Assembly: GCA_963837355.1 (NCBI GenBank)
Contig: CAWIMY010000007.1
Location: 248,001 to 312,000, forward strand
From: Aureispira sp963837355
GTDB lineage: Bacteria; Bacteroidota; Bacteroidia; Chitinophagales; Saprospiraceae
Direction: 5' to 3'
DNA length: 64,000 bases
The notes beneath the pieces were generated by a model. That model ran no database searches and was not told the origin of the DNA. It saw only the letters and a list, made by a program, of their open reading frames with translations. Positions 26,362 through 36,050 of the stretch are shown one piece after another. The translations under genes were made by a program, and so were the position numbers. Position 1 is the first letter of the stretch, and each line of letters opens with the position of its first letter.

Positions 26362-28516
26362 ATGCATAGATTTAAATTTTATAGAAATATAGTACTGTTT
26401 GTTGGTTTATGTTGGTGCTGTCCTCTTGGAGCCAGCGCGCAAAACTTGGCGTTGCAGAGGCCTTCAGCGGCGAGCGCAAACGGATACGGCAGCGGTACAG
26501 CGGTATGTAGCGTTCGCGGAAGCGCATCTTGAAAAAAACAAAGACAGTGTCTTGTTTTACCAACAAAAAGCTTTGGACGCGGCGCACTCTACGGGGGCTA
26601 TCAATGGGCATACGGGGGCGTTAAGCAGCTGGCTAGATTGTCGGTACAAAAGAGAGGTGATTTTGAGCTTCACCAACAAAGTTTTGAGCAGTTATTGACC
26701 TTTAGTCAGCGTCTCCAAAATGATAGTTTACAGGCAATCAGCTTGTACGGACTAGCGGTCGGGCAGCACACGTTAGGAGCGCATAGGGCTGCTTTAGAGC
26801 AATTGGAGCAACTGACCCAATTGTTGCAGGGTGCCAATCTTTCTGCGCAACAAGTCGCCACCATTCTTTTACTGCGGGCAGAATTGCACAATGCCTTACA
26901 AGAACATGCGTTGGCGATTCAATACTACGGGGAGGTCTTAGAGTTGAGTGCCCGCCATGAACTGTTTGATAAGAAAGCGACTAGTTTGCACGGTTTAAAG
27001 CAATTGCATCAAGATCAAGGAAATATACAGCAAGCACTCCGTTATGCGCAGGAGGGCATGGAGGCCAGCCTAGCCACCGAGCAATTGCCCAGAATCGCCT
27101 ATGCTCACTTAGATTTAGGAACAATTTATTTTGAGAATCAAAGCAACAGTACCCAAGATGGAAAGAGATTACCTAGCGCTGGCCAAACAGGAATTCGAAG
27201 CGGCCTTAGAAAAGGGAAAAGAAAGTCAATACACCCCTGTAGTGGGGTTAGCCTACTTCAATTTAGCTATTTGGTACCAAGAACAAGGTGATTTAGAGCA
27301 GGCAGCGGACTATTTGCAGCAGGCCTTGCTACTTTTTGAGCAGGTGCAAGACGAAGGAAATGAGTTGCGTGCCTTGATGCAGTTGGCGAAATTAAGCCGA
27401 CAATTGGCGGAGCGCTTAGAGCTTCCTAGTACAATGGATAATAAAGCCTATTTGCAACAAGTAGTACAGTATGGGAGCAGGGCGTATGAAGAAAGCAAAC
27501 GCTTGGGAGTAATGGACGTGCAGCTAGACGCGGGGCAGTTATTGGCCTCCACACAAGCAGAATTGGGGAATTTTAAAGCGGCCTACCACTATTTAAAAGC
27601 GTATCATACCATGAGCGATTCCTTACTCGATGCTGAAAAAATAAAAATCATCGAAGAGACCGAAGCGCGGTTTCAGAATGAGAAAAAAGAACTGCAAATC
27701 AAATTGCTGGAAGAGGAAAACGCCACCCGTCAAGTTTGGTTGTACAGCACCGCCATTGGTTTACTGTTGGCGTTGTTGCTGGTAGTGGTGTTCTTTCGGT
27801 TGTTCCAACAAAAGCAAAAAGCCAACGCCCAATTGGCCGCAAAAAATGAGCTGATTGGAGAACAAAAAAACTTATTAGAACAGCGCCACGAGGAAAAAGA
27901 ACTGCTCTTAAAGGAAATCCACCACCGCGTCAAAAATAACCTTCAAGTTATTTCTAGTTTATTGGAACTACAACATAAAAACATCAACGATGCAGCGGCT
28001 TCTCTAGTGGTAGAGGATGGGCAAAGTCGTATTCGTTCGATGGCGCTTATCCACCAAAAATTATATCAAAATGAAAACCTCCGCACCGTCAATTGGCATT
28101 CCTATACCGATCAATTGATACAACAAACACTAAGCGCCATGTCGCAAACGCCCTTCCATTATACGTTGGCTATAGATCCTAGTATAGAATTAGATATTGA
28201 TACCGCCATTCCTTTGGGATTGATTATGAATGAGTTGCTAACTAATGCTTGTAAATATGCCTTTACGGGTAGCGGCAACGGCACCCTCCAAGTAGGATTG
28301 CAACACGTGGGAGAGGGGACGTACTGTCTTCAAGTAGAGGACAATGGCCCTGGGCTGCCCGCTGGATTTGAGTGGAGAAAAGCCCGCAGTTTGGGGTTGC
28401 GCTTGGTACGCCGCCTGAGCAAACAGTTATTTGGAAAAGCCACGTATGCGTACAACAATGGGAGCCAATTTAGCATTGAATTTAAAGACACTACTACCCG
28501 TAAATCTATAGCGTAA
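26362..28516 (+). pseudogene. TPR-containing sensor histidine kinase with three frameshifts
   Basis: A signal peptide starts at ATG 26362. Frames then switch at about 26459 (+1), at a G run at 26614-26618 (-1) and at about 27155 (+1). Read through, this gives TPR repeats, a coiled coil, one membrane segment (VWLYSTAIGLLLALLLVVVF, residues about 200-220 of the last frame), a HisKA_2 domain with EIHHRVKNNLQVISSLLELQ and a HATPase domain (NELLTNACKYAF, then EDNGPGLP). The longest intact piece is 27131-28516, which keeps the last TPRs and the whole kinase core. Its partner, an LytTR regulator, follows after 11 bp and is intact. Confidence 0.8.
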
Positions 28517-28527
28517 TCAAAACGATC

Positions 28528-29274
28528 ATGGCAACACTCAAAATACTAGTCGTAGAGGATGAAATTATTATTGCAGATGATATTTGCGATGCCCTGGAGG
28601 AGCTGGGCTATGACGTGCTAGAACCTGCTATTAGTTACACGGAAGCGGTGGAGCGTCTAGAGGCCGAAAAACCTGATTTTGCCCTGTTAGACATCCAGTT
28701 GGCAGGCCGCCGAGACGGCATTGACTTGGCTTGGAAAATTGTAGAGACGTATAAAATTCCTTTCCTATTTTTGACCTCTAATGCAGATGCCGCGACTTTA
28801 GAGCGCGCAAAAAAAGTTAATCCCAGCGCTTATCTGCTCAAACCTTTCAACAAAAATGACCTTTACACCAGTATAGAAATTGCTTTGTACAATTACAGTA
28901 CAGGTAATAGGGCTCAAGTAAAAGACACCGCTCCCGCTAATTCCGAAGAAGGCTTTGTAGCGAAGGACACTTTTTTTATTAAAAATAACCAACAATACAT
29001 TAAGATAAAACTGCAAGACTTGCTCTATTTGAAGAGCGAACACGTTTATGTGAAATTGGTGATGTTGGATGGAAGTAGCCACTTAATTCGCGCGGGACTG
29101 ACCCAATTTTTAACGACGTTGCCGACCTATTTTTTCAGAATTCACCGAAGTTATGCCATTAATAGCCAACATATTGACTCTATTGGTTTTGTACACGTCA
29201 CGGTACTAGGGCAGGAGTTGCCGTTTGGAAAAGGCTATCGAGCGGCTCTTTTGGAAAAGATCGCTATTCTGTAG
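28528..29274 (+). CDS. LytTR family response regulator
   Basis: A 248-residue protein with a receiver domain (1-120), phospho-acceptor D55 in FALLDIQLAG, acidic D11-E12 and K108 in LLKPF, then a LytTR DNA-binding domain (about 145-245) with YLKSEHVYVKL and FFRIHRSYAIN. It lies 11 bp after the histidine kinase gene, so they form a two-component pair; the signal and targets are unknown. Confidence 0.93.
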   Translation: MATLKILVVEDEIIIADDICDALEELGYDVLEPAISYTEAVERLEAEKPDFALLDIQLAGRRDGIDLAWKIVETYKIPFLFLTSNADAATLERAKKVNPSAYLLKPFNKNDLYTSIEIALYNYSTGNRAQVKDTAPANSEEGFVAKDTFFIKNNQQYIKIKLQDLLYLKSEHVYVKLVMLDGSSHLIRAGLTQFLTTLPTYFFRIHRSYAINSQHIDSIGFVHVTVLGQELPFGKGYRAALLEKIAIL

Positions 29275-29442
29275 AAAAGAAACACAGGCGTCTGTTGAGC
29301 TAATTCCCTAATCCTGTTGAATAAGACAATTGGGTCGGGACTTCTTTACGGATTCTATTTCCTCTTACCTGTTGTATCTTTAACGCAGTGAGTTGGGGCA
29401 CAGACGTGGGCGTTGTATTAAACTTCTAAAACAAGTTCCCTA

Positions 29443-29916
29443 TCAACGCCGCGCTTTCTCCAAAATCAAAGGCAACACACAAGCCAGCAGTTCCTGCTCC
29501 GAAATCGTTGTCCGCTCCGTATAAATCAAAAAATCAGGGGCAAAGCCGCGATCTTGGTCGCGAAATTCAATGCGAACGTCTGGAGATGGCAAGTCGTTGC
29601 CGTAGAGAATACTTTGGGTTGGAAACTGGTTACAATTATCGACAACAACTATTCGTGCGGCATCGGCGGCTTTGGCTGTCAATACATAGTCGGCTTGGTG
29701 ACGGATCGTGGTAATACCAACGCTGAAATCCTCGAACGGAATGTCGCGCGCTAGCAAGACTTGAATATCGGGAAAAGGAACGTGGGTGGAAATTGTTACC
29801 GTGGATTGACTGGCACCGCCATCACGGTTGTCAGTTGGGACATAAACGCCTTGCTGCGCGTAAGCCTCAGTAGCTAGTAGGGCAAACAATAGTAGTAAAA
29901 AAGAACGGAAAGACAT
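29443..29916 (-). CDS. hypothetical secreted protein (157 aa)
   Basis: A signal peptide (FLLLLFALLATEAYAQQ) is followed by a 137-residue domain with alternating strands (YVLTAKAADAARIVVVDN). No domain is recognised. It stands alone, convergent with the LytTR gene. Confidence 0.6.
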   Translation of the reverse strand: MSFRSFLLLLFALLATEAYAQQGVYVPTDNRDGGASQSTVTISTHVPFPDIQVLLARDIPFEDFSVGITTIRHQADYVLTAKAADAARIVVVDNCNQFPTQSILYGNDLPSPDVRIEFRDQDRGFAPDFLIYTERTTISEQELLACVLPLILEKARR

Positions 29917-30080
29917 AGCATAGCAATTTAGAGAAGATTATAGTTGGAACGCAAGATTAAACACTACAACTATTTGACCAAAGAAATAAAAAGAGCCCCC
30001 TTTGCGCTGCAACAAATTAAAGAATAATGCTGTTGAGAAAATAATGCACCACTTCCCAATTTATCAAAAATATAAGTATT

Positions 30081-30834
30081 ATGAGAACATTTATTTTTAG
30101 TTTAACGACGCTATTATTAGTAGCCTGTAACAACAAGGAAAAAAACAACGGTGACCAGCCGAAAGAAACCCCTTCAGCAACCATTTCTCTAGAGGAGCGT
30201 ATCGCCTATGAGGCCGATAGTAGTATTAAAGTAGTTTACCAGATTGATGTCAACAGCGATAACAAGCACGGCAGCTACAAAGAATACAATGTCTCCCAGC
30301 AGGAAGATGGCAGTCTTGGTGGAGCAATCTTAATGGTAGAGCGCGAATACCAGCAGGGTAAGATAACAGGAACTGAAAAATTATATTATCCCGATGGTCA
30401 AGTAGATGCCATTATTACCTATGAAAACGGTATCAATCACGGGCCTTTCAAGTATTTTTACCCCAACGGACAACTCAAGCAAAATGGAGAATATGTTGAG
30501 GGTAAAATCGAAGGTACTCTACGCGGGTTTTACATGGACGGTACACCAAAAGAAGAAGTTGCTCATCAAGAAGGGGTCACCCAAGGTGCCATTCAAGGAA
30601 TACAATGAAAACGGCAGTATCAAAGCAGAGGGTAGTTTCACAACCAAAGGCGACGAAGAAAATCTAGAACACGGCTTGCTCAAACTCTACGATGAAAACG
30701 GAGAATTGAACAAGAAGATGGTTTGTAAATCGGGGCAATGCTGTACCACTTGGACGTTGGCCCAAGGTAAGATGAAACCTAGTAGTGGCCTTTGTGATGC
30801 CATTATCCAAGAGTTCGGCGAAGACGAATCGTAA
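30081..30834 (+). pseudogene. YwqK-type (MORN_2) repeat lipoprotein with a frameshift
   Basis: The first frame (30081-30608) has a lipobox (TTLLLVACN) and MORN_2/YwqK repeats such as KLYYPDGQVDAIITYENGIN and FYPNGQLKQNGEY. It runs out of frame at about 30580 (GGTGCC); removing one base continues the repeats as PFKEYNENGSIKAEG in the second frame to 30834. The C terminus has two cysteine pairs in KSGQCCTTW. The complete product would be about 250 residues. Family members are often labelled antitoxin-like, but no toxin is seen. Confidence 0.75.
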
Positions 30835-31197
30835 CAAAATCGTCAAAAGAGCAGCAAAGTAAGGCTGGAGTTCGTTTCCTTGAAGAGGCGTTCCAACTAA
30901 AACAAATCGAAGGGCGTCTATTTAATAGACTCCCTTTTTGGGTTGCTTCCACTTCAGGGGGGGGCACTCTTCCTCTAAAATGTTGCTCTATCGCGCTATA
31001 ACTTATACACCATTTAACAGCTTAAAACACGACCGCCTTGAAGGAATGACGAGAACGGTAAGAAAGAAGCTGAAATTATTTCTTAATTTTAGACCTTACT
31101 TTGCTCCAGTAGCAAGGCACGTTGGTGTATTTTACCACAAAAAAACTTTGTCGAGCCACTCTATTTGACAAAGGATAGCAATAAATAGCGCTTGTTT
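30835..31197. other. 363-bp gap before porQ
   Basis: It contains the terminator at 30911-30939 and the porQ upstream region. A 76-codon frame at 30938-31168 has no convincing protein features. Confidence 0.4.
30911..30939 (+). terminator. terminator after the YwqK-type gene
   Basis: AGGG-x-GTCTATT pairs with AATAGAC-x-CCCT with one mismatch and is followed by five T. Confidence 0.8.
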
Positions 31198-32283
31198 ATG
31201 AAATATTGTTTAGTAATCTTGGGCCTATTAGGGGCGGTATCTGCTTGGAGCCAAATCGGTGGCAACAGCACGTATGAATTTTTGAGAATCCCCAATGCCG
31301 CGCGGATAACCGCGTTAGGAGGGAGCGCCATCGCTGTGCGCGATGCAGATTTAAGCTTGGCTTATCACAATCCTGCGGCGCTGAATCCCGCGATGCACCG
31401 CCAAATTGTGCTCAATCAAAGCGTCTATATGGGCGGGATTACGCACGGTTATTTGGCCTATGGGCACCAGATCAAAAGCTCTAAACTGCCTTTGACCCTA
31501 CACGCGGGCTTGCAGTACATTAGCTATGGAGACTTTCAAAATACAGATGTAACAGGCATGGAAATGGGCACTACGAGCGCTGCTGAATACGCTATCAATA
31601 TCGGAAGTGGTTTGCAGGTGAGTAAATTTTTGTCCTTGGGGCTCAATGCCAAGACGATTTTGTCCTATTTGGGGCCTTATAACTCTACAGGAATGGCTTT
31701 TGATGCGGCGGCGATGTTTTCGGATACGGCTAGAGATTTGAGCTTGTCATTGGTTTTTAAGAATATGGGAACGCAGTTTTCTACTTATAACCGCGATGGG
31801 AATAGCGAGCCGCTGCCTTTTGATTTTCAAGTGGGCTTTGCGCACAAATTGAAATACATCCCCTTGCGCTTTTCGGTCATTGTCCACAACATCCAACGCT
31901 GGGGAATTGTCTACGATGATCCTAATAACCAAGACCAGCAGCTGCTCATTAGCAACGGCGAAACGCCTTCGGAGAACAATGCAGGCAAGGTAGTGGACGA
32001 TATATTTAGGCACTTTATTTTTAATTTAGAGTTGTTATTTGGTAAGAAGGGCAAACCCGAGGTTTTTCGAGTAGCCGCAGGATACAACCACATGCGTCGG
32101 GGAGAATTGGGCATTTCCAACCTCAACAATTTATCGGGGTTTTCTTTTGGCTGCGCCTTACGGATTAAGCAATTTCAGTTGGATTATGGCTTCGGTAGTT
32201 ATCATGTAGCGGGCGCCGCCCACCACTTTGGCTTGTCGATCAACTTGGATCAATTGTTACTAAACGGACGGAAGAAGCGGTAA
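31198..32283 (+). CDS. porQ: type IX secretion system protein PorQ
   Basis: A 361-residue outer-membrane beta-barrel. The signal peptide is followed by the PorQ hallmark YEFLRIPNAARITALGG and AYHNPAALN. PorQ forms part of the PorU-PorV-PorQ-PorZ attachment complex, which cleaves and anchors cargo bearing C-terminal sorting domains. The ATG at 31198 is preferred over the TTG at 31192. It is monocistronic here, with a terminator after it and rpsA with its own promoter. Confidence 0.88.
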   Translation: MKYCLVILGLLGAVSAWSQIGGNSTYEFLRIPNAARITALGGSAIAVRDADLSLAYHNPAALNPAMHRQIVLNQSVYMGGITHGYLAYGHQIKSSKLPLTLHAGLQYISYGDFQNTDVTGMEMGTTSAAEYAINIGSGLQVSKFLSLGLNAKTILSYLGPYNSTGMAFDAAAMFSDTARDLSLSLVFKNMGTQFSTYNRDGNSEPLPFDFQVGFAHKLKYIPLRFSVIVHNIQRWGIVYDDPNNQDQQLLISNGETPSENNAGKVVDDIFRHFIFNLELLFGKKGKPEVFRVAAGYNHMRRGELGISNLNNLSGFSFGCALRIKQFQLDYGFGSYHVAGAAHHFGLSINLDQLLLNGRKKR

Positions 32284-32356
32284 GCTTTTTGGAGGTTGAT
32301 TGTCAGTTTATTATAAAAAGTAACCCTGTGTTAAAACAGGAAATAATATACCGTAA

Positions 32357-32392
32357 TGCCCTTGTTCTTTCTAAGAGAGCAGGGGCATTTTT
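32357..32392 (+). terminator. terminator of porQ
   Basis: TGCCC (32357-32361) pairs with GGGCA (32383-32387) and a longer imperfect stem continues inward; five T follow. Confidence 0.75.
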
Positions 32393-32453
32393 GAGTGTAA
32401 GAAGGTCGCTTTTTCAGAAAGCTCTACTTTATTGGTTACAACAACCGTACAAA

Positions 32454-32485
32454 TTTGGATAGGATTTAATAAATGTGTACCTTTG
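32454..32485 (+). promoter_or_regulatory. rpsA promoter (Bacteroidota type)
   Basis: TTTG at 32454-32457 and TACCTTTG at 32478-32485 are separated by 20 bp, a full match to the TTTG/TAnnTTTG consensus. The 5' leader before rpsA would be about 92 nt, long enough for the autogenous control known for S1 genes. Confidence 0.8.
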
Positions 32486-32582
32486 CAGGCACTTTAGAGT
32501 GTCCGTTAGCCTTTGGCAAATGGATGGTCGAAGTGAAACAAACAATATTTTTTAACCCTTTAAAAAACAAGCATTTTCTACT

Positions 32583-34496
32583 ATGGAGAATCTTGAGACA
32601 GAAAACAACGAGGAAAACGTTGTTGAAAACACTAATACAGTAGAACCTACCCAAGAAGTAGTAGCTACTGAAGAGCAGCCTACTGCACACGACGATTTTG
32701 ACTGGAGCAAAGGTTCAAAAGGTAACTTGAACTACGAAGATAGCGTAATCGAAGAATATGAGAGCATGTACGAAAGTACATTGAGCTCCATCAAAGAATT
32801 TGAAATCGTTGCTGGTAGAGTCGTATTTATTACTGCTAGCGACGTAGTACTTGATTTGAACAGCAAGTCAGATGGTTTGGTTTCTCGGACAGAGTTCCGC
32901 GACATGCCTGATTTGGCGGTTGGTGACGTTGTAGAAGTATACGTCGAAACACAAGAAGACAAACGCGGACAATTGGTCTTGTCTCGCCGCAAAGCTAAAT
33001 TACTATCGGCTTGGGCCAACATCGTTGCTTCTTTCGAAGGAGGTACCGTGGTTACAGGTACGGTAATTAGTAAAACCAAAGGTGGTTTGATCGTTGATAT
33101 TGACGGTTTAGAAACTTTCCTACCTGGTTCACAGATTGATATTCGCCCGATTATTGACTATGATGCTTACGTTGGTAAAACAATGGAATTCAAAGTCGTG
33201 AAGATCAACGAATCTATCAAAAACGCCGTTGTCTCGCACAAAGCATTGATCGAAAGTGATTTGGAAGAGCAGCGTCAAGCAATCATCTCCAAACTAGAAA
33301 AAGGACAAGTATTAGAAGGTACCGTCAAAAACTTGACAGACTTTGGTGCGTTCTTGGACTTGGGTGGTGTTGATGGTTTATTGTACATTACTGATATTTC
33401 TTGGGGACGTATTAAGCACCCTAGCGATGTATTAGAAAATGGTCAGAAATTGAACGTTGTTGTATTAGATTTTAACGACGACAAAAAACGTATCTCTTTG
33501 GGTCTTAAGCAATTACAACCCCATCCATGGGATGTATTGGCAGAGGAAATCCAGCCTGGTTCTGTCGTGAAAGGTAGAATCGTGAACATCGAGGATTACG
33601 GTGCTTTCTTGGAAGTAACGCCTGGTGTAGAAGGTTTGATCCACGTTTCTGAAGTATCTTGGAGCAGCCAACCGATCAACTCTCGCGAATTCTTCAAAGA
33701 AGGACAAGAGTACGAATCTAAAGTTGTTACTATTGACCGCGAAGACCGCAAAATGTCTTTGAGTTTGAGAAAACTACAGGAAGATCCTTGGACGCAAATC
33801 GAAGAGAAATACCCCAAAGACTCTCACCACAAAGGCGAAGTTAAAAACTTGACTCCCTATGGTGTATTCATCGAATTGGAAGAAGGTATTGGTGGTATGA
33901 TCCACATTTCTGATCTGTCTTGGACAAAACGTTTTGCCCACCCTGCGGAGTTTACCAAAGTAGGAGAAACACTAGACGTTATTATCTTGGACATCGACAA
34001 AGACAGCCGTAAATTGTCTTTGGGTCACAAACAGTTGGAAGAAAACCCATGGGACACGTTTGCTGATGTTTTCCCTGAAGGTTCTACCCACGAAGCCACT
34101 ATCTTGCGCCGCGATGACCGTGGAGCAATCGTCTTGTTGCCTTACGGTCTAGAAGCATTTGCTCCTATCCGTCACATCAAGAAAGAAGATGGCAGTTTGG
34201 CCGAAGTAGATGAGCAATTGATCTTTAAAGTGATTGAGTTCAACCGCGACGACAAACGTATCTTAGTTTCTCACTCTCGTTTCTACTCTGATTCTAAGCG
34301 CAGCGAAGCTCAAGCAGAGAAAGACTCACAAAGAGCCGACAAGCAAGCCGCTAAACAAGCAGTGAAGCAAGTAAACTCTAACAACGAGAAGAGTACCTTT
34401 GGTGATTTAAGTGCTTTCTCTCAATTGAAAGAGCAGTTGAAAAACGAAGAGCAAGGAGAAGACAGCGATGATTCTACCGATGATTCTGAAGAATAA
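32583..34496 (+). CDS. rpsA: 30S ribosomal protein S1
   Basis: The 637-residue protein has six S1/OB repeats from about residue 65 to 570 (for example KGQVLEGTVKNLTDFGAFLD and DLGGVDGLLYITDISWGRIK). An acidic N terminus of about 60 residues and a charged, low-complexity C terminus ending in an acidic tail are usual for Bacteroidota S1. It binds mRNA at the ribosome and helps initiation on messages without strong Shine-Dalgarno sequences, which is the norm here. Confidence 0.97.
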   Translation: MENLETENNEENVVENTNTVEPTQEVVATEEQPTAHDDFDWSKGSKGNLNYEDSVIEEYESMYESTLSSIKEFEIVAGRVVFITASDVVLDLNSKSDGLVSRTEFRDMPDLAVGDVVEVYVETQEDKRGQLVLSRRKAKLLSAWANIVASFEGGTVVTGTVISKTKGGLIVDIDGLETFLPGSQIDIRPIIDYDAYVGKTMEFKVVKINESIKNAVVSHKALIESDLEEQRQAIISKLEKGQVLEGTVKNLTDFGAFLDLGGVDGLLYITDISWGRIKHPSDVLENGQKLNVVVLDFNDDKKRISLGLKQLQPHPWDVLAEEIQPGSVVKGRIVNIEDYGAFLEVTPGVEGLIHVSEVSWSSQPINSREFFKEGQEYESKVVTIDREDRKMSLSLRKLQEDPWTQIEEKYPKDSHHKGEVKNLTPYGVFIELEEGIGGMIHISDLSWTKRFAHPAEFTKVGETLDVIILDIDKDSRKLSLGHKQLEENPWDTFADVFPEGSTHEATILRRDDRGAIVLLPYGLEAFAPIRHIKKEDGSLAEVDEQLIFKVIEFNRDDKRILVSHSRFYSDSKRSEAQAEKDSQRADKQAAKQAVKQVNSNNEKSTFGDLSAFSQLKEQLKNEEQGEDSDDSTDDSEE

Positions 34497-34540
34497 GAGA
34501 TTTTTTTCTTGCCTTTAGAGCATTAATAGTATAGCTATAA

Positions 34541-34572
34541 AAGAGCTGCAACATTGTTGCAGCTCTTTTTTT
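34541..34572 (+). terminator. terminator of rpsA
   Basis: A perfect 12-bp stem AAGAGCTGCAAC/GTTGCAGCTCTT with an ATT loop ends in a T run. Confidence 0.95.
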
Positions 34573-34775
34573 GTGCCTAATGTCCTCAAAAGTCTAAAAA
34601 AACGTACTTGAGAAAGAAAAGAAACCTCTTTTAGTGCTACTTGGGGGCTATATCCCCTGTTAGGCATCCGCAAAAAAGAGACGGAATAATTATTGTAATA
34701 AATTATAAAAACCAAAAATTCAACCACTAAATAGCAACTAGTAATCACCTTACTGTTAACCAATACCAACCAACT

Positions 34776-35162
34776 ATGAAATTTTTTCCGTTATGCTTAT
34801 TAGGAACCTTGCTGTTCCTCTTATCCGCTTGTGCCAAACCTGCTCCAAAAGAGTGCCGAAGCTTTATTTTAGGAACCTATGAGGCGCGTTTTGCCCTCCA
34901 ACTTATTCTAGAAGCGGGAACCAACCAAGACGAGGTTTTAGTAATCTATCAGATGTACCGAGAAATTGATGGAGAACGGTACAAGGGAACGGCTAAGGCA
35001 ACAATGAGTCAGGACTGTAGTGGTGTTCGATTACAACCGCAAGTGGTAGAGGGCATCCAAGTGTCAGGAGGATTCGATATTCTTGATCCTAACGATCTAT
35101 ATATGGAGGGAAACCTAAGTCTTAACTACCGCAGCGTCAAGGTTCGACTGCACAAACAGTAG
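34776..35162 (+). CDS. small lipoprotein, paralogue 1 of 3
   Basis: A 128-residue protein with lipobox (LLFLLSACAKP), a conserved Cys shortly after (K-E-C-R), then a strand-rich domain with a second cysteine in MSQDCSG and the segment GNLSLNYRSVKVRLHKQ. No known domain. The two following genes share the same plan, so this is a local gene family. Confidence 0.65.
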   Translation: MKFFPLCLLGTLLFLLSACAKPAPKECRSFILGTYEARFALQLILEAGTNQDEVLVIYQMYREIDGERYKGTAKATMSQDCSGVRLQPQVVEGIQVSGGFDILDPNDLYMEGNLSLNYRSVKVRLHKQ

Positions 35163-35214
35163 TCTTGCCACTATTCTATAAACTATCAGTTCATCACTGC
35201 AACCCCATTTATGT

Positions 35215-35334
35215 ATGAATGTTCAACACTTATTACTCGCCTTGAGTAGTGCCTTAGTTTTTGTTGCTTGTGAACCCAAAGAAACATTCAGTTGTAGAGC
35301 CGATTACAACTACTTTCTCGATCAACGCAGGTAA
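35215..35334 (+). pseudogene. truncated lipoprotein remnant, paralogue 2 of 3
   Basis: ATG at 35215 opens 39 codons: MNVQHLLLALSSALVFVACE, then P-K-E-T-F-S-C-R-A. This is the signal peptide, lipobox and first conserved Cys of the neighbouring lipoproteins, but the frame stops directly after and no continuing body is found before the next gene. It appears to be a decaying duplicate. Confidence 0.6.
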
Positions 35335-35487
35335 GCAATAAGTGATCCACGCTCTATTTATTTAGAGCGCTACTACCTAGAAAGAATCGGAACAATTATT
35401 GTAAGGATTCTGTCAGAGCAAACGCAGCAGAGCTAGAGCACTCGCTTTTGTTTGGTTTTATTTTAATTCATTTTAACCAACACAATC

Positions 35488-35876
35488 ATGAAGTTTCAAT
35501 TGTTATTGATGGCGCTATTTAGCGCATTGCTATTTACTGCTTGCCAACCCGAAGAAGAAATCAACTGTAGAGAAGGCGTTATCGCCGTTTATGAAGGCAG
35601 TGATGGATTTGGTGGCACGATCAGCATCGATGCTAAGGAAGGAGCAGGCGAAAAAGGGCTTATCTTGGTCTTTACACAAGACAACCCCAATACAGGCACT
35701 AACGCACAGACCTTAACAGGAGATTTGAATGAGAACTGTAGTGTTATTGACGATTCCCAACACAAATGGTTGGACAATCTCAAACCAGCGGAAGTTTGGT
35801 AGTAAGCGACGATAAATTGACAGGAACAGTAACGATTAATAGTACGACTTTGCCCATCAGTTTGAATAAGAAATAA
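35488..35876 (+). pseudogene. small lipoprotein, paralogue 3 of 3, frameshifted near its C terminus
   Basis: The open frame ends at 35802 (104 aa) but the family-like ending (SGSLVVSDDKLTGTVTI, then NSTTLPISLNKK) lies in another frame to 35876. One missing base near 35748-35762 would restore it. It has a lipobox (ALLFTACQP), a conserved INCR motif and N-E-N-C-S matching S-Q-D-C-S of paralogue 1. A terminator follows at 35902. Confidence 0.65.
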
Positions 35877-35901
35877 GATAGGTATCTAGATGCCTTCAGT
35901 G

Positions 35902-35935
35902 CGAGACGCTCTCTACAGGGGATGTCTCGTTTTTG
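35902..35935 (+). terminator. terminator after the lipoprotein cluster
   Basis: CGAGAC (35902-35907) pairs with GTCTCG (35924-35929), followed by T-rich sequence. Confidence 0.65.
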
Positions 35936-35987
35936 TTGGTGAAAAAAGGAATAGTTTGGGGCACGAATAGCGCTGCCAACATAACAA

Positions 35988-36017
35988 AGCAGCTGTTTCC
36001 GCAAGGAAACAGCTGCT
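35988..36017. terminator. hairpin between convergent genes
   Basis: A perfect 13-bp stem AGCAGCTGTTTCC/GGAAACAGCTGCT with a GCAA loop lies just before the convergent stop at 36051. The T runs on both sides are short, so it is a weak, possibly bidirectional terminator. Confidence 0.6.
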
Positions 36018-36050
36018 CTTGTATGCTATAGGCTTTTTATAAGGAGGTAG

